Source of the DNA: an uncultured Verrucomicrobiota bacterium
Lineage (GTDB): Bacteria > Verrucomicrobiota > Kiritimatiellia > CAIVKH01
Direction of reading: 5' to 3'
Assembly: GCA_937996795.1 (NCBI GenBank)
Contig: CALKUH010000022.1
Location: 124,001 to 188,000 of the forward strand
DNA length: 64,000 nt
Shown here one piece after another: positions 30,929 to 39,149 of the stretch. The position numbers were made by a program, and so were the translations under genes. Below the pieces are notes generated by a model. It worked only from the letters and a program-made list of their open reading frames with translations, was not told where the DNA came from and did not search any database. How positions within the stretch are numbered: position 1 is the first letter of the stretch; each line of letters starts with the position of its first letter.

Positions 30929-31750
30929 ATGAGCACTGCATTCCGCATCGGGGATCCGACGCCGTGGAAATATTTCCTTGGCGTTTCGGTCGCCTTGGGC
31001 GTTGTCTTCGCGGCCCTGGGTCCGGAAGGAACCAGCGACCGGGGCATCCTTCCGGCTCTGCTGCAATGGCTGGCGCAGGCGATGATTCCGATGGCGCTTT
31101 GCATCGCCGCCCATCTGGCGCTGCATCGGGCGGCGGCGTTTGATCGCCTGAACCCCTGGGCAAAACTGCTGGCTTCGGGCGTCCTCGGAGCCGTGCTTTT
31201 TTCGCCGCTCGCATATGGAATCGACCTCCTGATGGGCGACTGGCCTGCGCCCGGCGGTTCGCACGTTGCCGAATGGCTCGACGAGCTCGGAGCGGTCCTC
31301 GTGCCCGTCGCCTTCACCTGGGTGGCCATCAACGCGCCATTCCAGCTCGGCTACTCATTCCGCCGGGAGGTTGCTGCCGCGCCCGCGATCCCGCTTGAGC
31401 CCCCGCCTCCAGCGCAATCCACGCCACCCGGGGAACCCTTCTTCCTGAGCCTGATTCCCGCGGAGCGACGCGGCGAGGTGCTCCACATGAAATCGGAACT
31501 GCATTACCTAAGCGTGGCGACGACCAGGGGCCGAAGTCTGATTCTCTATACGCTTCGTGATGCCGTGCGCGAACTGCCGCCGGACGCCGGGGTTCAAACC
31601 CACCGTTCCTGGTGGGTGAATCTGGCCCACACGAAGGACCTCAGAATCAACGGACGCCTTGCGACACTTACGATGGCAGACGGGACGAAGGTGCCCGTCA
31701 GCAGGTCAAAGGTGAAAACCGTGAAGACCATGCTCGGTCGTCCGGTGTAA
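30929..31750 (+). CDS. membrane-anchored LytTR family transcriptional regulator
   Basis: 273 residues. The N-terminal half has about four hydrophobic segments (~13-30, ~42-63, ~75-97, ~112-133). A Pro-rich linker (~145-165) leads to a C-terminal LytTR DNA-binding domain (~170-273), with signatures LHMKSELHYLSVATTRGRSL, HRSWWVNLAHTKDL and DGTKVPVSRSKVKTVK. There is no receiver domain, so it probably senses a membrane or ligand signal directly or through a partner. It diverges from two barrel genes, and a tandem repeat of the type LytTR proteins use lies between them. No strong ribosome-binding site precedes the ATG. Confidence 0.85.
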   Translation: MSTAFRIGDPTPWKYFLGVSVALGVVFAALGPEGTSDRGILPALLQWLAQAMIPMALCIAAHLALHRAAAFDRLNPWAKLLASGVLGAVLFSPLAYGIDLLMGDWPAPGGSHVAEWLDELGAVLVPVAFTWVAINAPFQLGYSFRREVAAAPAIPLEPPPPAQSTPPGEPFFLSLIPAERRGEVLHMKSELHYLSVATTRGRSLILYTLRDAVRELPPDAGVQTHRSWWVNLAHTKDLRINGRLATLTMADGTKVPVSRSKVKTVKTMLGRPV

Positions 31751-31801
31751 CCAGGCGACCTGCGATCCAACCCCACCTCTTGCGTCTCCACATCCCCGCA
31801 G

Positions 31802-31829
31802 TTGACACCATCCGGCTTTCGCCTAGCCT
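31802..31829 (+). promoter_or_regulatory. possible sigma-70 promoter
   Basis: A perfect -35 TTGACA (31802-31807) is followed after 16 nt by TAGCCT (31824-31829), a weak -10, just upstream of the secreted Pro/Glu-rich protein gene. Confidence 0.4.
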
Positions 31830-31836
31830 TATCGTT

Positions 31837-33003
31837 ATGAACCGCATTCTTCGCCGCTGCCGTGTCCTGCTGCCGGCCCTCGTCCTGTGCGCGCTTGCGT
31901 GGCAGGCGGGCGCGCAGGAATTCAAGACCACGCCCGCGAAGGAGGTGGCGGCCAACCCGCAACGGTTCTGGGCGCGCGGCCTCGTGTTCCGCGACGTGAT
32001 GACGAAGGCGCCGGGCAAGGACCGGGAAACCATCGGGGAACGCACGACCTATCGCTTCGAGACGAAGGTCGTGGGCGAATGCTTTGCCGAGGAGAAGATT
32101 GCGCCGGTGCTGCAGGAGATGGAACCGGGCCGCGAGTATATTTTTACGGGGACGGTCTTCAGCGAGAAAGCGGGGCTGTTCCGCCGCAAGACGCGCTATG
32201 TCGTGGTCGTGGAAGGCGTGATCGCCCCCGCGGAACAGATGGGCGCGCTGACGGAATCCATCGAAGCAGTGCTCGCAAACGGCGCGCCCGACAACCCCTT
32301 CGTCCAGCGCCTGAACACGCTGCGCGAGTTGATCGTGCGGGTGCAGGAGGCGATGACCAGCATCAGCGCAACGGAACAAATCGAACGCGGCGCGCTGTTC
32401 GATCCTTCGTCCGAACATGCGGACAAACTGGCCCAGGTCGCGCGCCGCGTTGTCAACGATTTGGAGGTGGAGAGCAAGGTCCCAGGACGCGAACACCTCG
32501 CGCAACTCCTGATCGGCCTGGTCGCCCTGAAAGAAGGCGCGCTGCAACCGCCGCCGACGCCGGTGGCGGAACCTGCGCCAGAGCCCGAATCCGTGGAACA
32601 AGCGCCGCCCGCCGAACCGGCTCCGGAAGTGGCGCCGCCTGCGGAAGAACCCAAGCCCAAGAAAAAGAAGAAGCGCTCCAGCGCCAAAGATGAGGACGTG
32701 AAACCCGTCGAACCGGAGCCGACGCCGGCGCCCGCCTTGCGCTGGCAGATCCCCGCCGCACCCGAACCGCAACCCATCGTCGAACCCACACCCGAAGATC
32801 CGACACCTCCCGAAGCGGACGAGTCAACCCTGGAACCCGTTGAGCCCCCAGCCGACCTGGAGCCCATGCCCGCCGAGCAGGACCTCGCCCCGGCCGAAGA
32901 AATTGCTGAAGACCTCCCCATGGAGTCGGAGCCCATCGTCGAGGAAAGCGCTGAAGAATCACCGCTCCCGGGGAGCCCCGAGCCCCCCGTCGCCACCCCC
33001 TGA
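31837..33003 (+). CDS. secreted protein with Pro/Glu-rich C-terminal tail
   Basis: 388 residues, family not recognised. The start at 31837 gives MNRILRRCRVLLPALVLCALAWQAGAQ, a clear signal peptide; the frame is open upstream but lacks one. Residues ~28-240 are a folded region, with a barrel-like stretch REYIFTGTVFSEKAGLFRRK, and then a helical part. From ~240 to the end the protein is an acidic low-complexity tail of P, E, A and V, interrupted by a basic patch KPKKKKKRSS. Such tails often span the periplasm or cell wall. Confidence 0.75.
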   Translation: MNRILRRCRVLLPALVLCALAWQAGAQEFKTTPAKEVAANPQRFWARGLVFRDVMTKAPGKDRETIGERTTYRFETKVVGECFAEEKIAPVLQEMEPGREYIFTGTVFSEKAGLFRRKTRYVVVVEGVIAPAEQMGALTESIEAVLANGAPDNPFVQRLNTLRELIVRVQEAMTSISATEQIERGALFDPSSEHADKLAQVARRVVNDLEVESKVPGREHLAQLLIGLVALKEGALQPPPTPVAEPAPEPESVEQAPPAEPAPEVAPPAEEPKPKKKKKRSSAKDEDVKPVEPEPTPAPALRWQIPAAPEPQPIVEPTPEDPTPPEADESTLEPVEPPADLEPMPAEQDLAPAEEIAEDLPMESEPIVEESAEESPLPGSPEPPVATP

Positions 33004-33007
33004 ACGA

Positions 33008-33036
33008 TTGCATCCGCCCCTCCCTCGCGCTATTTT
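33008..33036 (+). promoter_or_regulatory. promoter of tRNA-Thr
   Basis: TTGCAT (33008-33013), a 17-nt spacer and TATTTT (33031-33036) sit 12 nt before the tRNA 5' end, the expected position for a tRNA promoter. Confidence 0.6.
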
Positions 33037-33048
33037 CCCTTCATTCCC

Positions 33049-33124
33049 GCCGGCGTAGCTCAGTTGGCAGAGCAGCTGATTTGTAATCAGCAGGTCATCG
33101 GTTCAAATCCGATCGCCGGCTCCA
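33049..33124 (+). tRNA. tRNA-Thr (anticodon TGT)
   Basis: A complete cloverleaf: acceptor GCCGGCG paired with CGCCGGC, D arm GCTC...GAGC, anticodon stem GCTGA/TCAGC with loop TTTGTAA (anticodon TGT), T arm ATCGG-TTCAAAT-CCGAT, and an encoded CCA end. It reads ACA and, by wobble, other Thr codons. Confidence 0.95.
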
Positions 33125-33137
33125 GGTCCCAAGCGGA

Positions 33138-34373
33138 TCACGATTCGGTTGCGGCCAGGGCGGCGTCGAGTGTGGCGTTGATGAGTATCGGCTCGCCGGC
33201 GACGCGGCGCGCGGAGGTGATGTCCTTTAGGCCGTGGCCGGTTAGCACCACCACGACGCGTTCGCCCGGCTGAATGACCCCCATCGCGGAGGCTTTTTTC
33301 GTCGCGGCCCAACCCGCGGCGGCGGCCGGTTCGCAAAACACGCCGGCGTTGCGGGCGAGGTCGGGGATGGCCGCCAGGATGTCCGCATCGCGCACCGTCA
33401 CCGCCGCCCCCCGGGATTCAAGTACGGCACGCACCGCGGCGAGCCCGTCGCGCGGTTGGTCGACGGAGATGGAATCGGCACACGTCGTCGCGCTCACGGA
33501 ATCGACGACAACCCTAGACCAGTCGGCGACGCCTTCCGGCGGCAGGCGATGGACGGCTCGCGAAACCGCGTCGCTCAACTCTGATTGCGCGCAAAGCATT
33601 TTCGGACACCGCGCAATCAAGCCCATCGCCGCCAGGTCGCAAAAGCCCTTCCACAGCCCGCTCAAGATGTTGCCATCGCCGCAGGACACGGCAACCCACT
33701 CCGGCACATCGCGTCCGAGTTGTTCCCAGATCTCAAAAGCGCAGGTCTTCTTGCCCTCGCGTGTGAACGGGTTGCTTCCGGTGTTCCGATTAAACCAGCC
33801 GCGGCGCTTGCAGACCTCCGCACACAGATCGAACGCCTGGTCGTAGGTTCCACGCACGGCGATAACCTTCGCGCCGAACACAAGCAACTGCGCGAGCTTG
33901 GCCGGCGGCGCTTTCTCGGGCAGGAAAACGACACACCGCATCCCCATGCTCGCGGCAAGGCAGGCCATCGAGGATCCGGCGTTGCCCGTGGTGGCGCCCG
34001 CCACAACGGATGCACCCCGCTCCTTCGCCACGGCCAGCGCCACCGCGCCGGCACGGTCCTTGAATGACGCGCTCGGGTTCAATCCGTCGTCTTTCAGCCA
34101 AAGCGCGTCGAGCCCGGCGGATGCGCCAAGTCGATCAGCCTTGTACAGCGGCGTCATGCCCACCCGCAGAGGGGTAACACCGCCGAGATCGCGAATGGGC
34201 AGCACCGACGTATAGCGAAACAAATCGCTGCGCGCGGTCGGAAATGTATTCCGCGCCGCGCGGTAATCGTAGAGCACCTGCAGATTTCCGCCACAGGCGG
34301 CGCAGACGAAACCGGCATACGACCCATCTTCGACACGGCCGCAGCGGATGCACTGGTATCCTTTAAGATGCAT
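33138..34373 (-). CDS. threonine synthase-like PLP enzyme with zinc ribbon
   Basis: 411 residues from the ATG at 34373, which has GGGGTGG at good distance. A GTG at 34379 would overlap the carbamate kinase stop as GTGA. An N-terminal zinc ribbon uses C-x2-C pairs (CIRCG and CAACG), as in the short threonine synthases. The fold-type II PLP lysine is in NPSASFKDR, the phosphate loop is TTGNAGSS, and HGLKD near the end is typical of the family. Threonine synthase makes Thr from O-phosphohomoserine. Its place at the end of the purine-cluster operon suggests it may instead act as a PLP lyase on an amino acid product of that pathway; this is inference. Confidence 0.8.
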   Translation of the reverse strand: MHLKGYQCIRCGRVEDGSYAGFVCAACGGNLQVLYDYRAARNTFPTARSDLFRYTSVLPIRDLGGVTPLRVGMTPLYKADRLGASAGLDALWLKDDGLNPSASFKDRAGAVALAVAKERGASVVAGATTGNAGSSMACLAASMGMRCVVFLPEKAPPAKLAQLLVFGAKVIAVRGTYDQAFDLCAEVCKRRGWFNRNTGSNPFTREGKKTCAFEIWEQLGRDVPEWVAVSCGDGNILSGLWKGFCDLAAMGLIARCPKMLCAQSELSDAVSRAVHRLPPEGVADWSRVVVDSVSATTCADSISVDQPRDGLAAVRAVLESRGAAVTVRDADILAAIPDLARNAGVFCEPAAAAGWAATKKASAMGVIQPGERVVVVLTGHGLKDITSARRVAGEPILINATLDAALAATES

Positions 34374-34375
34374 GG

Positions 34376-35323
34376 TCACCCACCCCGCAGAATATGCGTT
34401 CCGGTGCGGCCGTCGAGCGCCCGCTCCATCAAGTGCGGCTGGGTCACGATCACGCGACGTCCGCCATGCTGGAGAAAATACACCGCGGCCTCCATTTTCG
34501 GACGCATGCTACCCGGCGCAAATTGCCCGGCCTTGATGTGTCGCTTGAGCTCCGCGAGCGTGATCCGGTCAAGATCGCGCTGCGTGGGCTTCCCGAAGTC
34601 GAGCGCAACCTTGTCCACGCCGGTTGAAATGAGCAACGTGTCGGCCTTCAGGTTCGCGCCGAGCAGCGCCGACGCGGCATCCTTGTCGATCACCGCCGCA
34701 CACCCCTGCAACAACCCGCCGCGCTTCTTCACCACAGGGATGCCGCCGCCGCCCACCGCAATCACGATGATCTTCCTTTTCAGGAGTTCGCGTATGACCG
34801 GCTCCTCGATGATCTCGCGCGGCGCCGGCGACGGCACAACGCGGCGCCAGCCGCGCCCCGCATCCTCCTTCACGGCCCAGCCATCCCGTTCCGCATGCTG
34901 CTTCGCATCCGCCTCGCTGTAGAACGGACCGATGGGTTTAGAAGGGTTCCGGAACGCCGGGTCTCGCGCATCGACCCGCACCTGCGTCACAATCGTCGCC
35001 ACGGGACTCCAGATGCGGCGCCGGCGCAGCTCGTTTTCCAGCGTCTGCTGGATCTGGTAGCCGATCGCACCCTGCGTGTCCGCGACGCAGCTCTCCAGCG
35101 GAACCTGATGAAGCTGGTCCTTCGCAATTTCAGACCGCAGCAGGATGAAACCGACCTGCGGCCCGTTTCCATGCGTCACCACCACCCGCCAGCCTGCGGC
35201 CACGATCGCGGCGATGTGGTTCGCCGTTTCGCCCGCAGCGCGGTACTGGTCCAGCACCGACATGTGGCGGCTGTCGCTGATCAGCGAGTTGCCTCCAATC
35301 GCGATGACCACAAGGTTGCGCAT
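34376..35323 (-). CDS. yqeA: carbamate kinase
   Basis: 315 residues, typical length. It converts carbamoyl phosphate and ADP to ATP, CO2 and ammonia. Signatures are VVIAIGGNSLI at the N-terminus, VVTHGNGPQVG, the IVIAVGGGGIPVV loop, AAVIDKDAASALLG and a C-terminal KMEAAVYFLQHGGRRVIVT. It lies 21 nt after the carbamoyltransferase gene. The symbol follows the E. coli purine-cluster paralogue rather than the arginine-deiminase ArcC, by context. This is the likely ATP-yielding step of the cluster. Confidence 0.93.
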   Translation of the reverse strand: MRNLVVIAIGGNSLISDSRHMSVLDQYRAAGETANHIAAIVAAGWRVVVTHGNGPQVGFILLRSEIAKDQLHQVPLESCVADTQGAIGYQIQQTLENELRRRRIWSPVATIVTQVRVDARDPAFRNPSKPIGPFYSEADAKQHAERDGWAVKEDAGRGWRRVVPSPAPREIIEEPVIRELLKRKIIVIAVGGGGIPVVKKRGGLLQGCAAVIDKDAASALLGANLKADTLLISTGVDKVALDFGKPTQRDLDRITLAELKRHIKAGQFAPGSMRPKMEAAVYFLQHGGRRVIVTQPHLMERALDGRTGTHILRGG

Positions 35324-35344
35324 GACGGCCCTCCCGCGGTGGCG

Positions 35345-36553
35345 TTACTTCTTCCCCGCCTCCCGGCGCCGCGCCTTCCCGCGCGCGGCGAGCTTCGACA
35401 ACACGCCCGCCGGGCTGGCAAAGCGGCTCGCGAGGATCATCGCCGCGATGATGTACGGCTTGCAACTCGCCTCCTTGTACGTCGGGATGCGATACGCCTC
35501 GAAGACATCCGCCGCCACCTCGCCCTGCTCGCAGGAGACCCCGGAAATATCGGCGGGCAGGCAGTGCATGTAGAGCGCCTTGCCGCCTTTTGTCAGTTTC
35601 ATCTTCGCCGCGGTGCACTCCCAATCCTTGTGCGCGGCATTCTGCGCCAGGCAGTCCTTCTCCAGCTGCTTCAGCCCCTCGCGGTCGTTGTTGCGAAGCA
35701 GACCGGTGCGCTTCTCCATCACGCTGTAGGAGGCCCACGATTTGGGATAAACGATGTCCGCCCCGCTGAACGCCTCGTCCATCGAATGCGTCTTCACGAA
35801 GCTGCCGCCCGACGCCTTCGCCTGTTTCGCGGCGAGCGCCACGACGTCGGGGATCAGCTCATAGCCCTCGGGATGTCCCAACGCAACGTGCATGCCGAAG
35901 CGCGTCATCAGGCCGATGATGCCCTGCGGCACGGACAGCGGCTTGCCGTAGCTCGGCGAATACGCCCACGTCATGGCGATCTTTTTCCCCTTCAGGTTCT
36001 CAATCGACCCGAAGTGCTCCTTGAGCCACATCAGGTCGGCCATCGCCTGCGTCGGATGATCCACATCGCACTGGAGATTCACGATCGCCGGGCGCTGCGG
36101 CAGCACCTTGTTCGCATAGCCGTCGTCGAGCGCCTCGCCGACCTCGACCATGTAGGTGTGGCCCGCACCGAGAAACATGTCGTCGCGGATGCCGATGACC
36201 TCGGTGAGGAACGAAATCATGTTCGCCGTCTCACGAACTGTCTCGCCGTGTGCGATCTGTGACTTGCCTTCGTCGAGGTCCTGGACCGCCAGCCCGAGCA
36301 GGTTGGCAGCCGACGCAAAGGAAAACCGCGTGCGCGTCGAGTTATCCCGGAAGTTCGACACGGCGAGCCCGCTGTCGAACACGCGGCACGAGATGTTCGC
36401 GTGGTGCAGATGGCGCAGGGTCTCGGCGATGCGGAGGATCGTCTTCAGTTCGTCAACGGACTTGTCCCACGTCAGCAGGAAGTCCTTCCCATACAGGTTT
36501 CCCTTGGCATTCCGGATGGCGGTGAGGGTCTTTTTCAGTTCAGCGGTTTTCAT
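35345..36553 (-). CDS. ygeW: YgeW-type knotted carbamoyltransferase
   Basis: 402 residues, close to E. coli YgeW. The carbamoyl-phosphate loop is NSTRTRFSF, the second motif is DVDHPTQAMADLMWLKEHF, and MHCLPADISGVSCEQGEV replaces the HCLP-x-H-R motif of ornithine transcarbamylase. These changes and the insert AMTWAYSPSYGKPLSVPQG mark the YgeW branch. The catabolic direction, splitting a ureido compound to carbamoyl phosphate and an amine, is expected because carbamate kinase follows. It diverges from the serine dehydratase gene across 62 nt. Confidence 0.92.
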   Translation of the reverse strand: MKTAELKKTLTAIRNAKGNLYGKDFLLTWDKSVDELKTILRIAETLRHLHHANISCRVFDSGLAVSNFRDNSTRTRFSFASAANLLGLAVQDLDEGKSQIAHGETVRETANMISFLTEVIGIRDDMFLGAGHTYMVEVGEALDDGYANKVLPQRPAIVNLQCDVDHPTQAMADLMWLKEHFGSIENLKGKKIAMTWAYSPSYGKPLSVPQGIIGLMTRFGMHVALGHPEGYELIPDVVALAAKQAKASGGSFVKTHSMDEAFSGADIVYPKSWASYSVMEKRTGLLRNNDREGLKQLEKDCLAQNAAHKDWECTAAKMKLTKGGKALYMHCLPADISGVSCEQGEVAADVFEAYRIPTYKEASCKPYIIAAMILASRFASPAGVLSKLAARGKARRREAGKK

Positions 36554-36615
36554 GGTTTCCTTTCCTGATTACACTCCCGTTTCCGGGACACTTGGGCTAT
36601 CGTGAGGGCACTTCG

Positions 36616-37902
36616 ATGAATGAGGCCGTTGAGTCGATCTTCGAGACGTTCAAGGTCGGTGCGGGTCCTTCCAGCTCCCACACCATCGGCCCGGAACGCG
36701 CCACGCGTCACTTCCTCGCCTCGCTCCGCTCGCCGCCGGCACGCGTCCGCATCACGCTGATGGGCAGCCTCGCGGCGACCGGACGCGGCCACTTCACGGA
36801 CCAGGTCATCGCCCGCGTGATGGGCGCAACGCCGCACGAACTCGTGTGGGACACGACCACGCCGACGCCCGTCCACCCGAACACGCTCCGCTTTGAAGCG
36901 CTCGCGGCGGACGGCCGCGTCGCAACGGCCTGGACGGCATACAGCGTCGGCGGCGGATCGCTGGCGGACGACAACGGTCCGGTTATGCAGGCCGAAACCA
37001 CGCGCTACCCGTTCCGGTTCATTCGCGACGCCATGGCCCGGTGTGAGCAGGACCACGTGACGTTCTGGCAGATCGTGGAGCGGACGGAACACGATCTCTG
37101 GCCCCGCCTGGATGCCATCTGGAGCGCGATGCGCGACAGCGTGGAGCGTGGCCTGAAGAGCACGGAACCGATCCTGCCCGGCTCGCTGAAACTCCCGCGC
37201 CGCGCACACACGACGCATCTCCGCGCGCGGTCGCTGCAGAATCCCCAGCACGACCTCGCGCTGATTTCCGCGTACGCGCTCGCCGTCGCGGAGGAGAACG
37301 CGAGCGGCGGCCGGATCGTCACCGCCCCCTCCTGCGGCCCGGCCGGCGTGGTGCCTGCAGTCCTGTATTACTTCGAGACGGTGAAGCAGATTCCGCGCGA
37401 AGAAATCCTGCGAGGCCTCGCGACCGCCGGCCTGTTCGGCTCCGTCATCCGCGCCAACGCGTCCGTGTCCGGCGCGGAAGTCGGCTGCCAGGGCGAGATC
37501 GGGTCGGCCTGCTCCATGGCCGCGGCGGCCGGCTCGCAAATCCTCGGCGGCACGATCCACCAGATCGAGTACGCCGCCGAGATCGGGATGGAACACCACC
37601 TCGGCCTCACGTGCGACCCGGTCGAGGGCTATGTCCAGATTCCCTGCATCGAGCGCAACATGACCGCCGCGCTGCGCGCGTTCGAGTGCGCCTCGTTCTC
37701 GCTGCTGACCGACGGCCGGCACCTCGTCAGTTTCGACGACTGCGTGGACGTGATGTATCGCACCGGCGTGGACATCCAAAGCGCCTACCGGGAAACCGCC
37801 CGCGGCGGCCTCGCCGCCCTGTGGAAGCGCCGCATGACGAACGCGCCGGGCGCCACGCCTTCCGACGTGCTGCCGCCCGCTTCGCGCAGTCGCTGCGATT
37901 GA
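36616..37902 (+). CDS. L-serine dehydratase, iron-sulfur type
   Basis: 428 residues, single-chain form with fused beta and alpha domains. It deaminates L-serine to pyruvate and ammonia with a 4Fe-4S cluster. Visible signatures are VGAGPSSSHTIGPERA at the N-terminus (beta domain) and the cluster cysteines in APSCGPAGV, GCQGEIGSACSMAAAA and CDPVEGYVQIPC. The start at 36616 follows GAGGG. It lies on the opposite strand inside the purine cluster, convergent with ygeY. It may supply pyruvate from a serine-like product of the pathway. Confidence 0.93.
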   Translation: MNEAVESIFETFKVGAGPSSSHTIGPERATRHFLASLRSPPARVRITLMGSLAATGRGHFTDQVIARVMGATPHELVWDTTTPTPVHPNTLRFEALAADGRVATAWTAYSVGGGSLADDNGPVMQAETTRYPFRFIRDAMARCEQDHVTFWQIVERTEHDLWPRLDAIWSAMRDSVERGLKSTEPILPGSLKLPRRAHTTHLRARSLQNPQHDLALISAYALAVAEENASGGRIVTAPSCGPAGVVPAVLYYFETVKQIPREEILRGLATAGLFGSVIRANASVSGAEVGCQGEIGSACSMAAAAGSQILGGTIHQIEYAAEIGMEHHLGLTCDPVEGYVQIPCIERNMTAALRAFECASFSLLTDGRHLVSFDDCVDVMYRTGVDIQSAYRETARGGLAALWKRRMTNAPGATPSDVLPPASRSRCD

Positions 37903-37929
37903 CCGTTTCCCGTTCATGGATGTCCGGCG

Positions 37930-39117
37930 CTATTCCCCGTACGCCTCCACGAATCCCGCGTAGAACGCCGCGGCCTTCACGAGATGCTCCACCTCCACGC
38001 ATTCGTTCGGCGCGTGGGCGAAGTGTTCATGGCCGGGCCCGAAGCCAATGGTCGGAATCCCGTGCATGCCCGCCGTCGCAATCCCGTTCGTGCTGAAGGT
38101 CCAGTGCCCCACCGTCGGCTTGCTGTCGAACACGCCCTCATACGCCGCGCGCGCAACCTTCACCTCGCGCGTCGTCTCCGGCATCTCCCACGTCGGGTAG
38201 TACTTCTTCGTCGGATAGACGAGCCCCGTCCAGCTCGGCACGTCGTACTGCAACACGCGCACGACCGCCCCGGCCTTCTTAACCGATGGCAGCGCGAGGA
38301 TCTCGGCGACCGACGAACGCTCCGTCTCGCCCACCGTGAGGCGGCGGTCGAGGTGGATGACACAGCCGTCCGCAACGGCGCAGAGGCTCGGCGAGCGCGA
38401 GCGGCAGTGGCTGATCGTCACCGTCCCCTTGCCCAGCGGCTTCCGAGGCTTCAGTCGCGCGTTGAGCTTCTCGATGTCGGCGATGATCGGCGCCATCTTG
38501 TAGATCGCGTTCACGCCGCGCTCGGGCGCGGACCCGTGGCACGAAACGCCCGTCGTCTCCACCTCGATCTCCATGCGCCCGCGATGACCGCGGTAGATCC
38601 GCAGGCTTGTCGGCTCGGTGATGACCACCACATCCGGGCGCAGCTTGTCCTCCTGGATGATGTACTGCCAGCAGAGCCCGTCGCAGTCCTCCTCCTGCAC
38701 CGTGCCCGTGACATAAAGCGTCACATCCTTCGGGAAGCCCGCCTTCATCAGCAGCGCCCCCGCGTAGATCGCGGACGCGACACCGCCCTTCATGTCGCTG
38801 CAGCCGCGGCCATAGAGCACACCCTTCTTGAGAACGGGATCGAACGGATCGGTCTTCCACTGCGCGAGGTCGCCCACGTCCACCGTGTCCACGTGACCGT
38901 CGATGGCGATGACCTTCCTGCCCTTGCCGATCCGGCCGATGACATTGCCCATCGGATCGATCCGGACCTCGTCGTAGCCGAGCTTCTTCATCTCGGCCTG
39001 GATGCGTTTGACGACCGGCCCCTCCTGGCTGCTGAGGGATTTGATGGCGATGATGTCCCGCATGAACTTGAGGAGCGGGGCTTCGTTCTTCTTCGCGAGT
39101 TCGAGGTACTTGCTCAT
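37930..39117 (-). CDS. ygeY: YgeY-type M20 metallohydrolase
   Basis: 395 residues. An M20/ArgE-type dizinc hydrolase: metal ligands are in DGHVDTVDVGD, GRGCSDMKGG, the Glu pair of VQEEDCDG and HFAHAPNECVE. YgeY enzymes are linked to selenium and purine metabolism and are thought to hydrolyse ureido/carbamoyl amino acids. The start at 39117 is chosen because GGAGA lies ~8 nt before it. A GTG at 39153 would overlap the preceding stop as GTGA but has no ribosome-binding site. Confidence 0.9.
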   Translation of the reverse strand: MSKYLELAKKNEAPLLKFMRDIIAIKSLSSQEGPVVKRIQAEMKKLGYDEVRIDPMGNVIGRIGKGRKVIAIDGHVDTVDVGDLAQWKTDPFDPVLKKGVLYGRGCSDMKGGVASAIYAGALLMKAGFPKDVTLYVTGTVQEEDCDGLCWQYIIQEDKLRPDVVVITEPTSLRIYRGHRGRMEIEVETTGVSCHGSAPERGVNAIYKMAPIIADIEKLNARLKPRKPLGKGTVTISHCRSRSPSLCAVADGCVIHLDRRLTVGETERSSVAEILALPSVKKAGAVVRVLQYDVPSWTGLVYPTKKYYPTWEMPETTREVKVARAAYEGVFDSKPTVGHWTFSTNGIATAGMHGIPTIGFGPGHEHFAHAPNECVEVEHLVKAAAFYAGFVEAYGE

Positions 39118-39149
39118 GGTTGGTTCTCCAAAGGTTGACACCTGGTTCG

